Shown: in pieces, positions 1 through 11,512 of the stretch
Position numbering within the stretch: position 1 is the stretch's first letter
Layout: every line of letters starts with the position of its first letter
NCBI GenBank assembly: GCA_024449915.1
Contig: JAMZAV010000912.1
Location: 1 to 64,000, forward strand
Origin: Sweltsa coloradensis
Lineage: Eukaryota; Arthropoda; Insecta; Plecoptera; Chloroperlidae
Direction: 5' to 3'
Length of the DNA: 64,000 nt
Program-made: the position numbers and the translations under genes
Notes under the pieces: generated by a model
What the model was told of the DNA's origin: nothing
Database searches by the model: none
What the model saw: only the letters and a program-made list of their open reading frames with translations

Positions 1-224
1 TCTGCAATTAAAATTTTGTTTTTGGCATTGAAACTGCGTAACCGGATTAGTGTTCTAATCCACCAGACGTGACTTTCACATGAGGAGGATGAAGAGTTCG
101 GGGACGTATGTGCATGGGCCTATACCAATCAATCATTATTGCCTGGGATCTGCCGGATAATTATCGTCCGAGGGTGGATTTCCTAGGTGTTTTTAAATTC
201 ATTTGTTCGTTAATGTTACAAATT
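1..224. other. Unassigned non-coding sequence
   Basis: No coding signal is seen and no other copy was noticed elsewhere in the window. The stretch precedes a dispersed repeat and may be part of a larger element running off the left edge. Confidence 0.4.
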
Positions 225-492
225 TTATGTACGTTCTGCGTCAGAAGCTGATCAAGGGTAACACTTTACCGATACCACCGACCCACACTCGGCAAATCTA
301 GGATTAGGTATCTTTAAAAGTCACACTAAGCTAGCACTTACAAAGCTAGCCCCATCAAATTGTCAAAGTGTGGACGTCTTGCCCTATTTATGTCACTAGA
401 AAAACCAACCCTAATTGATTTCTACACCAGTAATAAGCCTGCGCTAAGGTGCTGCAGTGTTTGGTGAATCCAATAATATGTACAAACCTTGT
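225..492 (+). mobile_element. Non-autonomous dispersed repeat, copy 1 (partial)
   Basis: This stretch matches, over about 260 bp, the reverse complement of 9790-10063. Shared landmarks are an end containing GCGTCAGAAGCTGATCAAGG here and GGCATCAGAAGTAAATCAGG in the other copy, then ACTCGGCAAATCT, then ATTTATGTCACTAGAAAAAC, then GCCTGCGCTAAGG, then GTTTGGTGAATCCA. No ORF is associated. The second copy shows inverted ends, so this is best read as one arm of a MITE-like element. The inverse end is missing here. Confidence 0.65.
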
Positions 493-602
493 GTTACCTT
501 AAAATGTTGCGTATTTTTACAATTTACAATGTTTATGCATTATATATGGATGAAACTTTTAGAGTAGGGGTGGTTCATAAATTTGTTGGATTTGCCACTG
601 CT

Positions 603-659
603 TTCTTGATGAGCGTAGCGAGCGTAGCAAGCGAAGTGAAGATTCCATTCCACTACACA
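603..659 (+). repeat. CTAGG-family repeat, left part of a split copy
   Basis: TGATGAGCGTAGCGAGCG and AGATTCCATTCCACTACAC match the intact copy at 40388-40450. In that copy the sequence continues directly into AAAAAATCCGGAATG. Here the match stops at the 5' end of a LINE and resumes at about 3209, so the repeat was interrupted by the LINE insertion. Confidence 0.75.
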
Positions 660-1437
660 TTGTCGGCTATTGAACTTTCATTCATCTCCATGCTTTCCGA
701 ATGCAATCTCATCCAAAGTAACTCTCTACCGACGCGTAACAACAAATATTTGGATCTTGTTTTAGTCAACAGGTGTGATTTTATAGCTGATATTCAGTTA
801 ACAGAACCTCCAGTTAAAGCTGACCACGTGTCCATAACATCTTTATATCTCATTGCCGAAAATCAACTGGGTCTCACCACGTGCGCCCATTAATGTTACA
901 AACTTCTCTAAATATAATAGGTCAAGAGCGAACACTGTTGATATCTGTGAGGAGCTTAACAGACGTCAATGGTTTATGTTGAGTAATGTAGATGACCCTG
1001 ACAGTCAGTGTGATTTGTTTTACGGCATGTTAGCGTCTGCCTTTGATGAGTCAGTGCCACTTCGTTCATCTAAGCGTAGTGGTAAATACCCAACCTGGTA
1101 TTCACCTGCTACCATTCATGCACTTAAGTGTAAAAATCGTTCTCACAATCAATGGGTGAGAGATAAACAATATAATAAGCGAGTGGAATACGAGGCGAAA
1201 AGAATCATCTTCCACAATATGCGTGACACAGATTACAAACGTTACCTGAACAAGATGGAGTCTGACATTATAAGTAATCCGAAAAACATATGGCGCTTTA
1301 TCGGAGGTAAAAAGAAGCAATTAAGAGTGCCAGTGGAAGTTGAATTAAATGGTGTACGAGCGGATGATGCCAAGACGTGCTGCAAATTATTTTCAGACTT
1401 CTTTAAGTCAGTATTTCCTCCCCAGTGCAGCGCCTAA
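660..1437 (+). pseudogene. Endonuclease C-terminus and linker of a Jockey-like ORF2 (broken)
   Basis: The first frame shows the end of an APE-type endonuclease domain. It has a LDLVLVN strand, followed some 25 residues later by a KADHVSI segment that corresponds to the SDH-like catalytic motif of this fold; here the serine appears replaced. After a frameshift near 853-893 the reading continues into the linker typical of Jockey-like ORF2, with WYSPATIHALKCKNRSH and NPKNIWRFIGGKKK blocks. The 5' two-thirds of the endonuclease is missing. There is no start codon of its own and no evidence of expression. I infer that it cannot nick DNA. Confidence 0.75.
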
Positions 1438-1504
1438 TACGTGTACTGGTATGAACGGTCAGCATTCTTACCCTGTTGGGAGTCTTGGCTCTTAAACTGT
1501 AACT

Positions 1505-2995
1505 GTGAATGATGTGGAGGTGGCATTGCGTATATTTTGAAGCAGTGCAGTGAGTCGTTGTCGTGGCCTCTGTCAGTGTTGTTTAATAACTGTATAAAAA
1601 AGGGGTGTTTCCCATCAAAATGGAAAACAGGGCAAGTAATTCCAGTACTAAAAAAAGGTAGTCGTTATAAGGTTGTTAACTATCGTCCGATAACTCTCTT
1701 GTCAACGTTTTCTAAAGTATTTGAGTCAATCCTTCACAAGCACATTCTGCATCACGTGTCTGACAGTATTGCTGCTTCACAGCACGGGTTTGTACCGAAA
1801 CGGTCTACAGTTACTAATCTTGCAAATTTTACTTACAATGTATCTCTAAACATGAATAATAAAAACTCAAACTGACGTCATATACACTGATTTTTCAAAA
1901 GCTTTTGATACCGTGGATCATACTTTACTTTTACATAAACTGAAATGGTTTGGCATTTACGGCTGTGTATTTAATTTATTGGAGAGTTATCTAACGGGTA
2001 GAAAGCAAACCGTGGTGGTCAATTCTGAGCACTCTATGGCAGAGTGCGTGACCTCTGGTGTCCCACAAGGGTCGATTTTAGGGCCGCTTCTGTTTGTTTT
2101 TGTATGTTAACGACTTACCTAATTGTGTGAAACATTCTAAGGTGCTAATGTATGCCGATGATGTAAAACTGTTTTGCCCAATTACGTCAACTTCTGACTG
2201 TAATCTGCTGCAGCAGGACATTGAATCGTTATCTCGTTGGTGCAAGGACTGGAAACTAGATCTTAACGTCAAAAATGCTGTGTCATTTCTTTTACCAATA
2301 AAAGAATAAGGACGATACATAATTACATAATAAATGGCGAACGTCTATCAAGGTGCACGGAAGTAAATGACCTCGGTGTCACAGTAAGTCACGATTTGTC
2401 GTTTAAAAGCATATTTTTTAAATCATTCCTAAATCCATGCGTCTACTGGGGTTTATTAGGAGAAATGTTTTAAAAGAATTTTCAACAAAAACAATATGTA
2501 GGCCTATGCTATATTTTTCCATCGTGCGTAGCACCCTTGAATATGCCAGCCCTGTGTGGAACCCTAATAACAGCCATAAACCAATCCTGCCAGTTTAGAA
2601 AGTGTGCAGAGGAAACTGATTAAAATGCTTTGTTTTAAGGCGCGGGGTTCCCTATCACAGAGATGAGTACATGGACATGTGTTCCGCTGGGGGATTTCTT
2701 ACTCTACAGTCTAGGCGTAACGTCACTGATCTTGTATTTCTTTACAAGATCATACACAATTGCTTTACTGATAATAACTTGTTGGACAAGATAAACTTCC
2801 GTGTACCTTCTAGAGCGACTAGGCAAAGGGACATGTATGTTTTACCAAAATGCCGTATAGATTGTTTTTCGTTACACTTGCCTGAATCGTATTCAGGAAG
2901 TTTACAATGATCTAGCTCCGTCAGAGCTAGATCCATTAAATGTGTCCTTGGCTTCTTTCAAGAAAGCAATTCGTGATTATGTGTTAATTTTAATT
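1505..2995 (+). pseudogene. Reverse transcriptase and thumb of a Jockey-like ORF2 (broken)
   Basis: RT blocks are recognisable in order across at least three frames. These are GCFPSKWKTGQVIPVLKK and NYRPITLLSTFSKVFE (fingers, about 1600-1735), QHGFVPKRSTVTNL (about 1780), YTDFSKAFDTVDH (about 1884), SGVPQGSILGPLLF (about 2057) and the catalytic LMYADDVKLF (YADD at 2151-2162). A thumb segment with LQSRRNVTDLVFLYK follows at about 2700. Frameshifts lie near 1875, 2100, 2310 and 2905. The usual GPDG-type finger motif is missing between about 1520 and 1540, where the reading jumps directly to KQCSESLSWPLS, which points to a small internal deletion. The function in an intact relative is cDNA synthesis at the nicked target. 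Confidence 0.85.
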
Positions 2996-3208
2996 TTAAT
3001 TTAATTTTAAGGTTGACTTTGACTATTACTGTCATGTTTCTTTTCTTTTCTTTTTTCTTTTATATGTTTGTACTATGTTCCTGTGTATTTGTCATTTTTG
3101 AGTTATGTTTTGCATATATGTTTGTACATGTGTCTATGTTTTTATTATACTTTACTGGTGGGGCTCTGCCCTGTTAACGATATATTGACAAATAAATAAA
3201 TAAATAAA

Positions 3209-3634
3209 TAAAAAATCCGGAATGTTTTTCTTTTTTTCCCTGTTAGTATTTTTGTGTGTTGTTTAACACGATTCCGGCTTAACCGATACTCCAATTGCGA
3301 TGAAATTTTGTGGAGGCCTTCGAAATCTCTGAACTTAGAAGAACTGCCACGTTTTTGACGGCAATGAAAAAATTATTTCTCATGAAAATCGCAATTTTAC
3401 GATTTTTTGGATTTAAAAAAAAAAAATCTTCGACTTATGACACCTACATTCTTTATCCGATTGTAATGTTTTTTTCACTGAACCTTAATTTTTAGAATTA
3501 ATATTTTTTTGTGAAATTTGAGCGAAATCTAAAAATTATTTCTCATGAACACATGGCAGCTCAATGCATTAATAGGCAATAATTACGCTCATCCAACAAC
3601 GCGCCTGAAAAGGCGTAGAAATAATGAAAAGATG
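3209..3634 (+). repeat. CTAGG-family repeat, right part of the split copy
   Basis: The sequence resumes with AAAAAATCCGGAATGTTTTT and runs through CACGATTCCGGCTTAACCG and GATGAAATTTTGTGGAGG to the family's 3' terminal inverted repeat. That end reads ACGCTCATCCAACAACGCG followed by CCTGAAAAGGCG. The order matches the copy at 40450-41208, with part of the internal duplicated block missing. Confidence 0.75.
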
Positions 3635-5084
3635 ACATAAATTTTACAATATTTCGACGCCTCATCAGTCGTAATCTACTGGTGTCTGTTTATTTGTGTA
3701 ATTTTGTTAGTGCAGTGGGCAGTCTAACTAATTTATACCATGCACGTTTGTACCGGTACACGAATGCTGTTTCAATGGACAAAACTCTACGAGTTATTAA
3801 ATAACTTTTATCAATAAAAACAATTAAAGTCAGTGGCCAACGTTGTCTTCAGATAAAATACACGATTTAAATCATTTAACGTTTAACAATGTACTGTTCC
3901 AACTGTAGGTTGAAAACAAGAATAGTTGTAATATAAAAACTACAGTAAGTGATAATATTTATTTATCATTAAAATTGTCTACGACTGAACTTATAACATT
4001 TTACAAAGATAATAAGTACTATTATGTATATAAATAACGGATACCGGAAGAGTAACATAAAAGATATGAAATATTATCAAAAGTAGCAATCTATAAAGAA
4101 GGTTTTACTTAACTGAAGCTATAACTGCACTTAAAAATTATAACCATACTGAGTTATCGTGTTGTCTTAAGGGTCCCATTCCGTTTGAAATCACCACTTT
4201 ACAACACTACTAAGTTTAAGAACAGTATGGAACACGAGTTTTTTTCAGGATTAAATAACCCCCTCGAGATAGTTTGAACTCTGTCTTGCAGTTAAACTGC
4301 AGGTTGACACGATTTACGAGAACAAATAAGTAAGAACAAAGCATTTCTGATGGCTTCAGTCTGCAGAGAAACGAAATGAGAAATGTCACAAAGTTCACAT
4401 TCGTAGATGATGAATTATGTGAAGTAGAGATGACAGCTTAACCTGTCCTAATGTTTAACACGTCACGTGCTTTTATGAAGAAAAAGAAGAGTCACTAACA
4501 CAAGTTTGAAGATATAAGACATTCTTTTTTCTTGAGTGAAATCAAGATGCTTTCTTTCTCTTATGCTTTAAGATGGATTCAGTCTAGAACTAAACTAGAA
4601 AAGTTTTTAGATCCCCGTCTGGCTGTATTTTAATTGAAACCTTGTCTTCTAGAATATGAGGCCCGCGGAATGTAAGCTCGGCGGCTACAGTAGGCCTGTT
4701 CTTATTTGCACAATTTCCATTTTTTAGGCCCTAGGTCGGTTTGTGTCGCGTCGTAGGGAATCAATAATCTCATCTCTGTTACTGGAGGCAAAGGGTTAAC
4801 TTTAGAGAGAGATTTTGGGGGAGGAAGTCTCTTCAATCTTCTCCACAATACAAACGGTTTAATGAATATTTGAGTGTTGGGCTTAGAAACCTAATGTATG
4901 TTTAAATTAAAACATTACATTATTTTAAAATGTGTTAAGATCTAATTCGTGTTTTATTAATTGTTTTATTTATATACTTCAATTAAGTCGTCATCGAAAA
5001 TTATTGATTTAATTGTTTAAGAAGTAAAGGCAATGAATACCCTAAATATTTCAAAATAAAAATAAATAAATTATCTAATTGTCC
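3635..5084. other. Non-coding stretch, nothing recognised
   Basis: The DNA is AT-rich with only short ORFs on either strand. I see no domain, splice-delimited coding segment, inverted repeat or copy of another sequence in the window. Confidence 0.4.
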
Positions 5085-5165
5085 TTTCGTCGATGGTGTC
5101 GGCGCCAACAGACTGGCTTGGTCTGCTTTAAATGGATCAGTTTTGTGACTAAGTGGGTAGCATAA
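5085..5165 (+). repeat. GTGTCGGCGCC repeat family, partial copy
   Basis: CGTCGATGGTGTCGGCGCC, then TGGCTTGGTCTGCTTTAAAT, then a GTGACTAAGTGGGTAG end matches the 3' half of the roughly 180-bp family best seen at 35290-35463. Confidence 0.6.
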
Positions 5166-5205
5166 CATTATGATTTTAATATTTTGTTTGTTTAACCGTG
5201 TTTAA

Positions 5206-6003
5206 CCCTTGGTTAACCACCTGTTTCTGAGAAGCATAACTAACCACCTGGGGCGCGTCAGTACCCCATCATTAAAGCCCTTGTGTTTGCCAGGTTTCAG
5301 ATTTTGGAACCTAATATTCGTCAGGAATTAATGTTTGAACCTTTCTGATGACCACTTAGTGTTTCAAGAGTTAAAATTCGCGAAAACTTAAGTTTTTTTT
5401 CCTCTTTAATTTTTTTTTGAAAAAAACTGGAAAAAACGCAATGTTGTCAATTTTGTCAAATTTGAGTCCATTTTTGAACTTATTTTTTTAAATTTTTTTT
5501 ACCAATGATGTTTATAATGTATGATTGATTCGATTTCACAAAACTTTTCCTTTTGGTTAACTTTGGTGAAATTTTGACCAATCCCCCCCCCCTCCCCCCC
5601 TTCACTTGAATTGACCTTTTTCATTCAGATTTATATGTATGATTTTTTTTATATTATATTTATGTATAATTTACTTAGATAAGAATATATAAGTTCATAT
5701 CTATCAATTTACATGAAAATATGGTTATTTGGTGAGGGTGAAATGCATTGATAAATATTTTGCCTATGTAAAAACACTTGAAAATGTAGTACGTAAGTAG
5801 CCACCAGGGGTCCTTTGAATCCCCGCGAGGTTCGTAGAGAGTAATACGTAACACATGGAGACCGGGCTCAAACTAAATTTTCATTGGTTAGATGTAACTT
5901 GAAGGTACTGAGACTCACAGAAAGCCACGCCCATAGATGCGCTCATGGCTAAGCAATAAATGTTGACTGGGGGCCGCATGGACCCCAGGTGGTTAACCAA
6001 GGG
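5206..6003. mobile_element. TTAA-bounded non-autonomous element, piggyBac-like
   Basis: The ends are inverted: CCCTTGGTTAACCACCTG on the left and CAGGTGGTTAACCAAGGG on the right, an 18-base perfect match. The left flank is TTAA (5202-5205) and the right flank is ATAA (6004-6007), one change from a TTAA duplication. CCC...GGG ends plus TTAA targets are typical of the piggyBac superfamily. The left arm carries a second AACCACCTGGGG about 30 bp inward, a partial duplication of the tip. About 800 bp of non-coding sequence includes a C-run at 5582-5600. No transposase is present, so it must have been mobilised in trans. Confidence 0.8.
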
Positions 6004-6021
6004 ATAATAATATTTGATTAA

Positions 6022-6420
6022 GAGGATGGGATAGTCGTGAAATTAAAACCACACGAAATTACAGTTTTTTCGTGTTATCTCGAGAACGTGCAAAATATCT
6101 AAAAACTGATTCTAGACCGAATTGTGGTTTTGTTAGAACAATATAATTCAAGAAAAAATATTCAAATATAATAATTGGTGCAGTTTGTATTTATGATAAA
6201 AGAGTCTTTATTTTATATCTTGGCGAAGCTTGATGCGTGATATGCACTAATGTAACTAAAATTCTAATAACAATCTTAATTACCATCACATTACAATACT
6301 TTTTCTTGCATTATATTGTTCTAACAAAACCACAATTCGGTCTAGAATCAGTTTTTAGATAATTTGCATCGTTCTCGAGATATCACGAAAAAACTTTAAT
6401 TTCGCGACTATCCCATCCTC
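6022..6420. mobile_element. TTAA-bounded MITE with roughly 115-130 bp inverted arms
   Basis: The left arm GAGGATGGGATAGTCG and the right arm CGACTATCCCATCCTC extend inward for more than 110 bp. They share CTCGAGA, AAAACTGATTCTAGACCG and ATTGTGGTTTTGTTAGAAC in inverted form. Perfect TTAA target duplications flank it (6018-6021 and 6421-6424). The 399-bp length, absence of coding sequence and long arms fit a foldback-type MITE using TTAA sites. It starts only 18 bp after the previous TTAA element. Confidence 0.85.
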
Positions 6421-6424
6421 TTAA

Positions 6425-8950
6425 GGGCCGGTATTACTAAGGATGTATGAACAAACTTGATTGTACTATAAGGTACACACAAGTTTCAACCGGTTTGACT
6501 CTTAAGGTAGGTTTAGGGTGTAAGTGATATTGTGAAAGGGAATTGTTTTAGAGCTGTTTAAGAGGTTTCAATCTTATCATTCGCCCTTACGACCGAAGAA
6601 AACCTTAATAAGAACATTCAGTCAGGATTGACGGTACGATTCCCTCAAGCACTCACGTGTTGTACGCTGGGCAAGCTCTCTCGGTGACTTTTTGCAACGA
6701 TGGTACCATTACCAATAATGAGGTTAATGAGCGTTAACTGGACTGTTACCCAGATTGTTATAAGGCAATCAATGCAATTATATAATAATATGTATATCGC
6801 GGTGCAGAAAGTACTCTATTTTTAAATGGGTTTTCAGTGTTATTCTCAACCATATGTGATTTATAATTTATAAAGTAGCTTTAAAAAATTAAAGAAGTAT
6901 AATTAAATTGGTATTAAATAAAAATTTTCTACATAATGTTTATTGAGTGAAACATAATATAATGACCTTTATGGACCTAAACATAAAATTTTCCAGCACA
7001 AATACAAATAATAAATATATTGAGTTATTGATAATGGTCGCCAATAAAAATATATTATTATAATGTTAAATGTTCAAACATAATAATTTGAAGGAAAAAT
7101 GGTAAAATCAAACTTATATTATATAATATGCTGGTCATACAAATGTGAGAACGTTTTAGATATTATGTGTGATTATGACCTTGATATCCACTCTCAAAAC
7201 AGAAGAGTATACATATTTTTGTTGGAAACACAACACGAATGCGAATGGCATGCAAGAATTGATATCGGAATGTTTTTGCCTCTCAGCACAAGCGTTATGA
7301 AACTTTTTTAGTTGAAAAGTTCTTTCGCACATACGGCACAAATTCGATGGATGCTCGAGGGAGTTTTTGTCGATATTTTCGTTAATTTGTTGAGCAAAAA
7401 CTCGCTTCAGTTAAACTGTTAGAGTTACTTACGGTGTCAAATTAAGAGGGACCTAAATATAACTTAAGCTTGGGCTAACTGAAGTGCATCAGTTGAAGCA
7501 GTGTTGACGGTTGCAGCTGAACGGTTAATTATATAACATAACAAAATTTTGAATGGATTTTAATAGATAATTGTTATATTGATATCTACACTTCTAGTAT
7601 TGTTTTTTTATTTATTTTATTTAAACTGTACATTGTATTGTCATAAATTAGCGTTAAAAATCATTGCCAGATATAAATTAAGAAAGTTTAACAAAATTAC
7701 AAATCTTAACTTCTGTCTGTGATTCGTAAAATTTCCGTTAAATTGTTTATCTTTTTTTTAACAACACAATGTCACTCTTATTTTAAAAGCTCTCCTTATA
7801 CCATAACTTTTTTGTCCGTCCGTCCGTTTGTGCATTGTGTAAAGTCTCACTATAAAAATTGTATTGAAAATTAAAATATATTTATTTATTTAACGTCGTT
7901 CCATTTATATACGTTTTAAGATAACATTTCCCTTTAACATGAATAGCACAGTGGTTTTGGTGTCCTCGGACACCGGGGACTTTATATCCCCCCCCCCACA
8001 TCAAGTTTGAATATTTGTACACTCGGCACCTCCACAATTATGAACGCTGTAACAAGCTTCGTTCCCTGATTTTGGTTCCAGTACTTGAATTAATTTTTTT
8101 TTAAATTACATTTTATATTTTTGGTACTCTAACTTGATTTAAATGATAATGTTAATGATATTAATTAACGGCCGCGGCCTGTCTTTCCCAAGACAAAACC
8201 GAAGATAATATATTCGGTTATTAACAAGTCAATAATAAAAACAAAAAAACTTCTGTCTATTATTAATTTGTGTACTCGCCATGGAGTCTTGCCGAGTCTG
8301 GTAATTACTGTGCGCCAAACTTAATACCTTCCACCTGAACTCTATGTAAGATTCTATTTATATACGATACTGGATACTAATTACCAAGACGCTCGATCTA
8401 AGTGCTTAATCATAATTAATTATGTTTATAATTTGTAAAGCTGAGAGTTATCTAGCTAACCTCATGTCCTTATATGTTTCAGGCCCTGTTGCTGACTCTT
8501 ATGTGAGGGTAAGCTAAGTTAACATTGATTCTTGAATATATATGGACAAGAAACAAAATTGTATGAACTTTTTATAGGCATATGCGAATTTCATGACAAA
8601 ATCGTCAGTTGAAATAGAAATATAATTATTTATAGTCAATATAATATTTTAATTACGTAATAGAGGATATATTTTGGTGCCAAGAGTAGTGCAATAAGAG
8701 TTGTGAAAGAAGTTTATAAATCTAATCTTTTTTTTCAACAATAAGTGCACATTGGATGGTGTTTACATACAACCTAATGCTATAAAATTAATATTTCAAA
8801 ATATCAAAAATGTGAAGAAGAGTAGACTGAAAAGGCACTCCTTGCAAGTTGCGTATTTTGTGCGTAGAACATTTTGTAGCTTGTAACTTCCGGTCTGCTT
8901 CCATACTTCGTAATATCCGGATCTGCAGCCTCCCTCACTTTTAATGAGCT
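6425..8950. other. AT-rich non-coding stretch
   Basis: No gene is recognised. Small items are a GTCCGTCCGTCCGT tract at about 7815, a C-run at about 7989, and a TCGGCACCTCCAC motif at about 8025 shared with the CGGCACC repeat family described elsewhere. ORFs of about 60-70 codons at 7099-7341 overlap on both strands and look random. Confidence 0.4.
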
Positions 8951-8951
8951 T

Positions 8952-9136
8952 GCGAGTTGAATTGTGTCCAGCATGAGTAATCGGTGATTTAGACTACTAC
9001 TTCAATATGCTGGTCTCTAGATGATCGTTGCTCGCTCGTCGATATTATTAACACCTACAGGGTTGACTTGGTGTGCTATAAATTAAAGTCTACCGCTGAA
9101 AATCATTTATTTGACTGAATGAGTAGACTCTAAATA
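8952..9136 (+). repeat. GTGTCGGCGCC repeat family, full-length-like copy
   Basis: It begins GAATTGTGTCCAGCATGA, contains ATGCTGGTCTCTAGATGATC and TTGCTCGCTCGTCGAT, and ends GACTGAATGAGTAGACTCTA. The same order is found at 35290-35463, 36166-36323 and, inverted, at 36362-36541. The centre is decayed, with TATTATTAACACCTAC replacing the GGTGTCGGCGCCTAC of other copies. Confidence 0.7.
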
Positions 9137-9585
9137 AGAATGTATTTTATTTATCCCATCTGAACCGCATCCCTGTATCTGAATGCGACATGGAAGTAAG
9201 CAAAGCCCAGATACAACGACTGCTTGTTCGTTGAGATCAGGTGTGAAAAACTCGAAGAAAGAATCTTCGCAGCCAGAATATCATCCATTCTCAAAAAAGA
9301 AATGTCATTTCTCTTAAACTTTGTTCGGTTGGAATCTTTTTTCTTCCCCCGCGTCAGGTTTCAGTTTAGTTAACTTTCCGAGTTGGACAAACTATGGACA
9401 TGAAGTAAAGAGCTCAGAATGAGCCTGAACAAGTCTCAAAATACTCAGCCCTCTGATTTTTATCGACAGAATCCGAGGGTTTATGTGGGCGCGTCTTGCT
9501 CCGTGGGCTGGTGCAAACGGTTCTCTCTGCTGTTCGCGTACACGGTCCTAGTTACAGTAAACACATGCATGGAGACGACTAAATT
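9137..9585. other. Non-coding stretch, nothing recognised
   Basis: A short ORF at 9419-9613 has no recognisable domain. No repeat structure was noticed. Confidence 0.35.
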
Positions 9586-9586
9586 A

Positions 9587-10063
9587 TGTTGTACACTAGG
9601 CATCAGAAGTTAATCAAGGGGTCTGGAGATACCTACCGTCATCGACCTCGCTCGTGAATATTCGGTTCGTTCCGGCGTCGCTATATTCACAGAGCCATCA
9701 CTCGCTGACGTCATCTAACAGACCGCGAGGGAAAATGGCGGTACTAATTATTGAATTTTGGGATTTTTAAACACTGGGTCCTGGGCGTAGTTAATATTAA
9801 TATAAGGTTTGTGTATATTAATGGATTCACCAAACACTGCATAACCTTAGCGCAGGCTTATTTCTAGTGTAAAAAATCAATTAGAGCATGTTTTTCTAGT
9901 GACATAAATATGACAAGCCGTCCGAACCTTGCCCATCCGCTGGGTGCTAAATTAATGTGACTTTAAAGGAGCCTTTTAGAACAAATCCGAGATTTGCCGA
10001 GTGAGAGTCGGTGGTGTCTGTAAAATATTACTCCTGATTTACTTCTGATGCCGAGTGTACACG
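9587..10063. mobile_element. MITE-like element with inverted ends, copy 2
   Basis: The left end TGTACACTAGGCATCAGAAG followed by TTAATCAAGG is matched by the right end CTTCTGATGCCGAGTGTACA in inverted form. The right half (9790-10063) is the reverse complement of 225-492. No ORF and no clear target duplication were found. The roughly 480-bp length and inverted ends support a non-autonomous DNA transposon of unassigned superfamily. Confidence 0.65.
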
Positions 10064-10202
10064 TGCAATAGATAACATGCGTGCTATTTTAATTGCTGAA
10101 ACTTTTATTGAATTTCATAGTATGCTGTACAAGAATTGACACGAAAGTTATTTTTATATTACCTTTATTTTAATGGGGTAAATTTTAGTGGGTTTAATGG
10201 GT

Positions 10203-10300
10203 TAATGGGTCGGGGCCTACAGGGTAGGCTTAGTCGCTTTGATTTACTGTCCCCCACTGAAAATCAGTTATATAACTGAGTGGGTAGACTTTAAATACTA
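10203..10300 (+). repeat. GTGTCGGCGCC repeat family, 3'-half copy
   Basis: GGGGCCTACAGGGTAGGCTT, TCGCTTTGATTTACTGTCCC and ACTGAGTGGGTAGACTTTAA match the 3' half of the family. The closest copy in the window is the inverted one at 31725-31832. Confidence 0.7.
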
Positions 10301-11340
10301 TTTATTTATTATGTATTTATTTATTAGTGAAAACATTGATATGAATAACTAAAAAATATCATTTACAATCTCACTGGTTGGCCATGCAGGTGACGTCAGT
10401 ATCAAAGGGTAGTTCGGAACAATTGTTTATCGTCTATTTTGTGCTTCGGCTCCCAAATTACCGTAAACACAATGTAGACTTAGATCACATTAACAGTTTT
10501 ATTCAAGGACCAAAGTCTTTTAATAAAATATAATGTAACGATGATCGTCAGCCTCAAATAAATTTTGTATCATGTTCAATTTTTAGCTTACAAGTATGAA
10601 GTTTCACTTTGATGTCCTGAGCGTGAAAACGTATTTACATTTTACACCATTCTTTATGTTTCGATATATGTCCGTCTGTGTTACACCTTTAGTTAATTCA
10701 ATTATTATACGTGATACGTGTTTTGTGAGTTTGTAGATACGATAAAATAATGATACTACAACTTTGCCATGCATGGGTACCGCATAACCAAGATTTATGT
10801 CATTTACGTTTGGCGTATCTATCAATGCAAGAACGCAATTTGGGGCACTGGAAGGATGAAATGATATCACAAAATTCTATGAATATTTAATAAGCTGGAA
10901 GAATGCGCATTTCTTATTTATATATAGCTCGTAACTGCATCTCGAAAAGTCTGAGTGACTTTGTAGCTCGTGAAAAATGAAGCTGGTAAAAGAAAAATAT
11001 ATACGTAATACGTAAGTAAATCAAATTATTATTTGAATCCCATACAATCTCGATTATAATAAATTTTAGACACGTCAACTACATAAAAATACTAATTAAT
11101 AACCTTCATTGAGGGGGAAAACGTAATGTCTGAGACAATGTCATATACTAATAATTGATTTATCATTATTTAAAAATTACGCATAAATGACTGTTATATT
11201 TAAAAATCACATTGTCAGGAATTATGTGAAAAGGCTTAAATGTTAAAATAAGAATAAAATAATGAGTAACCTTATGTTGATGAAGACGTCAATAAACATT
11301 TTATACATCGGGTTAATGTTTTTTTTGAGTATATTGAAAA
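10301..11340. other. Non-coding stretch, nothing recognised
   Basis: The sequence is AT-rich. An 88-codon minus-strand ORF at 10604-10870 has no recognisable domain and unremarkable composition; I treat it as chance. Confidence 0.35.
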
Positions 11341-11512
11341 GTGATGATGATTTTTGTTGCTTAACTTCACAAAGGTAATTTGAGACGATAAGTGAATGAT
11401 TAATGACGTTGAAAGACAATTATAAAAACACATGCCTTATGAATTCGAACCCACGTCCTCGTAGAGCTATACACTTAGAACCTGTACCCTAATCGTATGT
11501 ACCACGGTGAAC
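11341..11512 (-). mobile_element. tRNA-derived SINE, family B, copy 1
   Basis: On the minus strand a box-B-like GGGTTCGAATTC precedes a tail shared with 31421-31612. The common blocks are ACGTCCTCGTAGAGCTATAC (GTCCTCGTAGAGCCATAC in the other copy), GAGACGAT and ATGATGATTTTTGTT. The A-box side is decayed (GTGGTACATACG). No cloverleaf survives, so it is a retroposed tRNA derivative and not a functional tRNA gene. Confidence 0.6.

Larger units (their letters stand above)
660..3208 (+). mobile_element. Jockey-like non-LTR retrotransposon, 5'-truncated
   Basis: The element runs from inside the endonuclease domain through the reverse transcriptase and thumb region to a 3' end of (AAAT)n just after TATTGACAAATAAATAAATA. 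The endonuclease start and any ORF1 are absent, the usual result of incomplete target-primed reverse transcription. It lies inside an older repeat whose two halves flank it (603-659 and 3209-3634). Several frameshifts and an internal deletion show that it is dead. Assignment to the Jockey superfamily rests on the RT and thumb sequence style. The exact clade needs a tree. Confidence 0.82.

Noticed and set aside
6600..6665. SINE family A fragment (GTCAGGATTGACGG phrase)
   Set aside because: Only about 15 bases match; too short to call.
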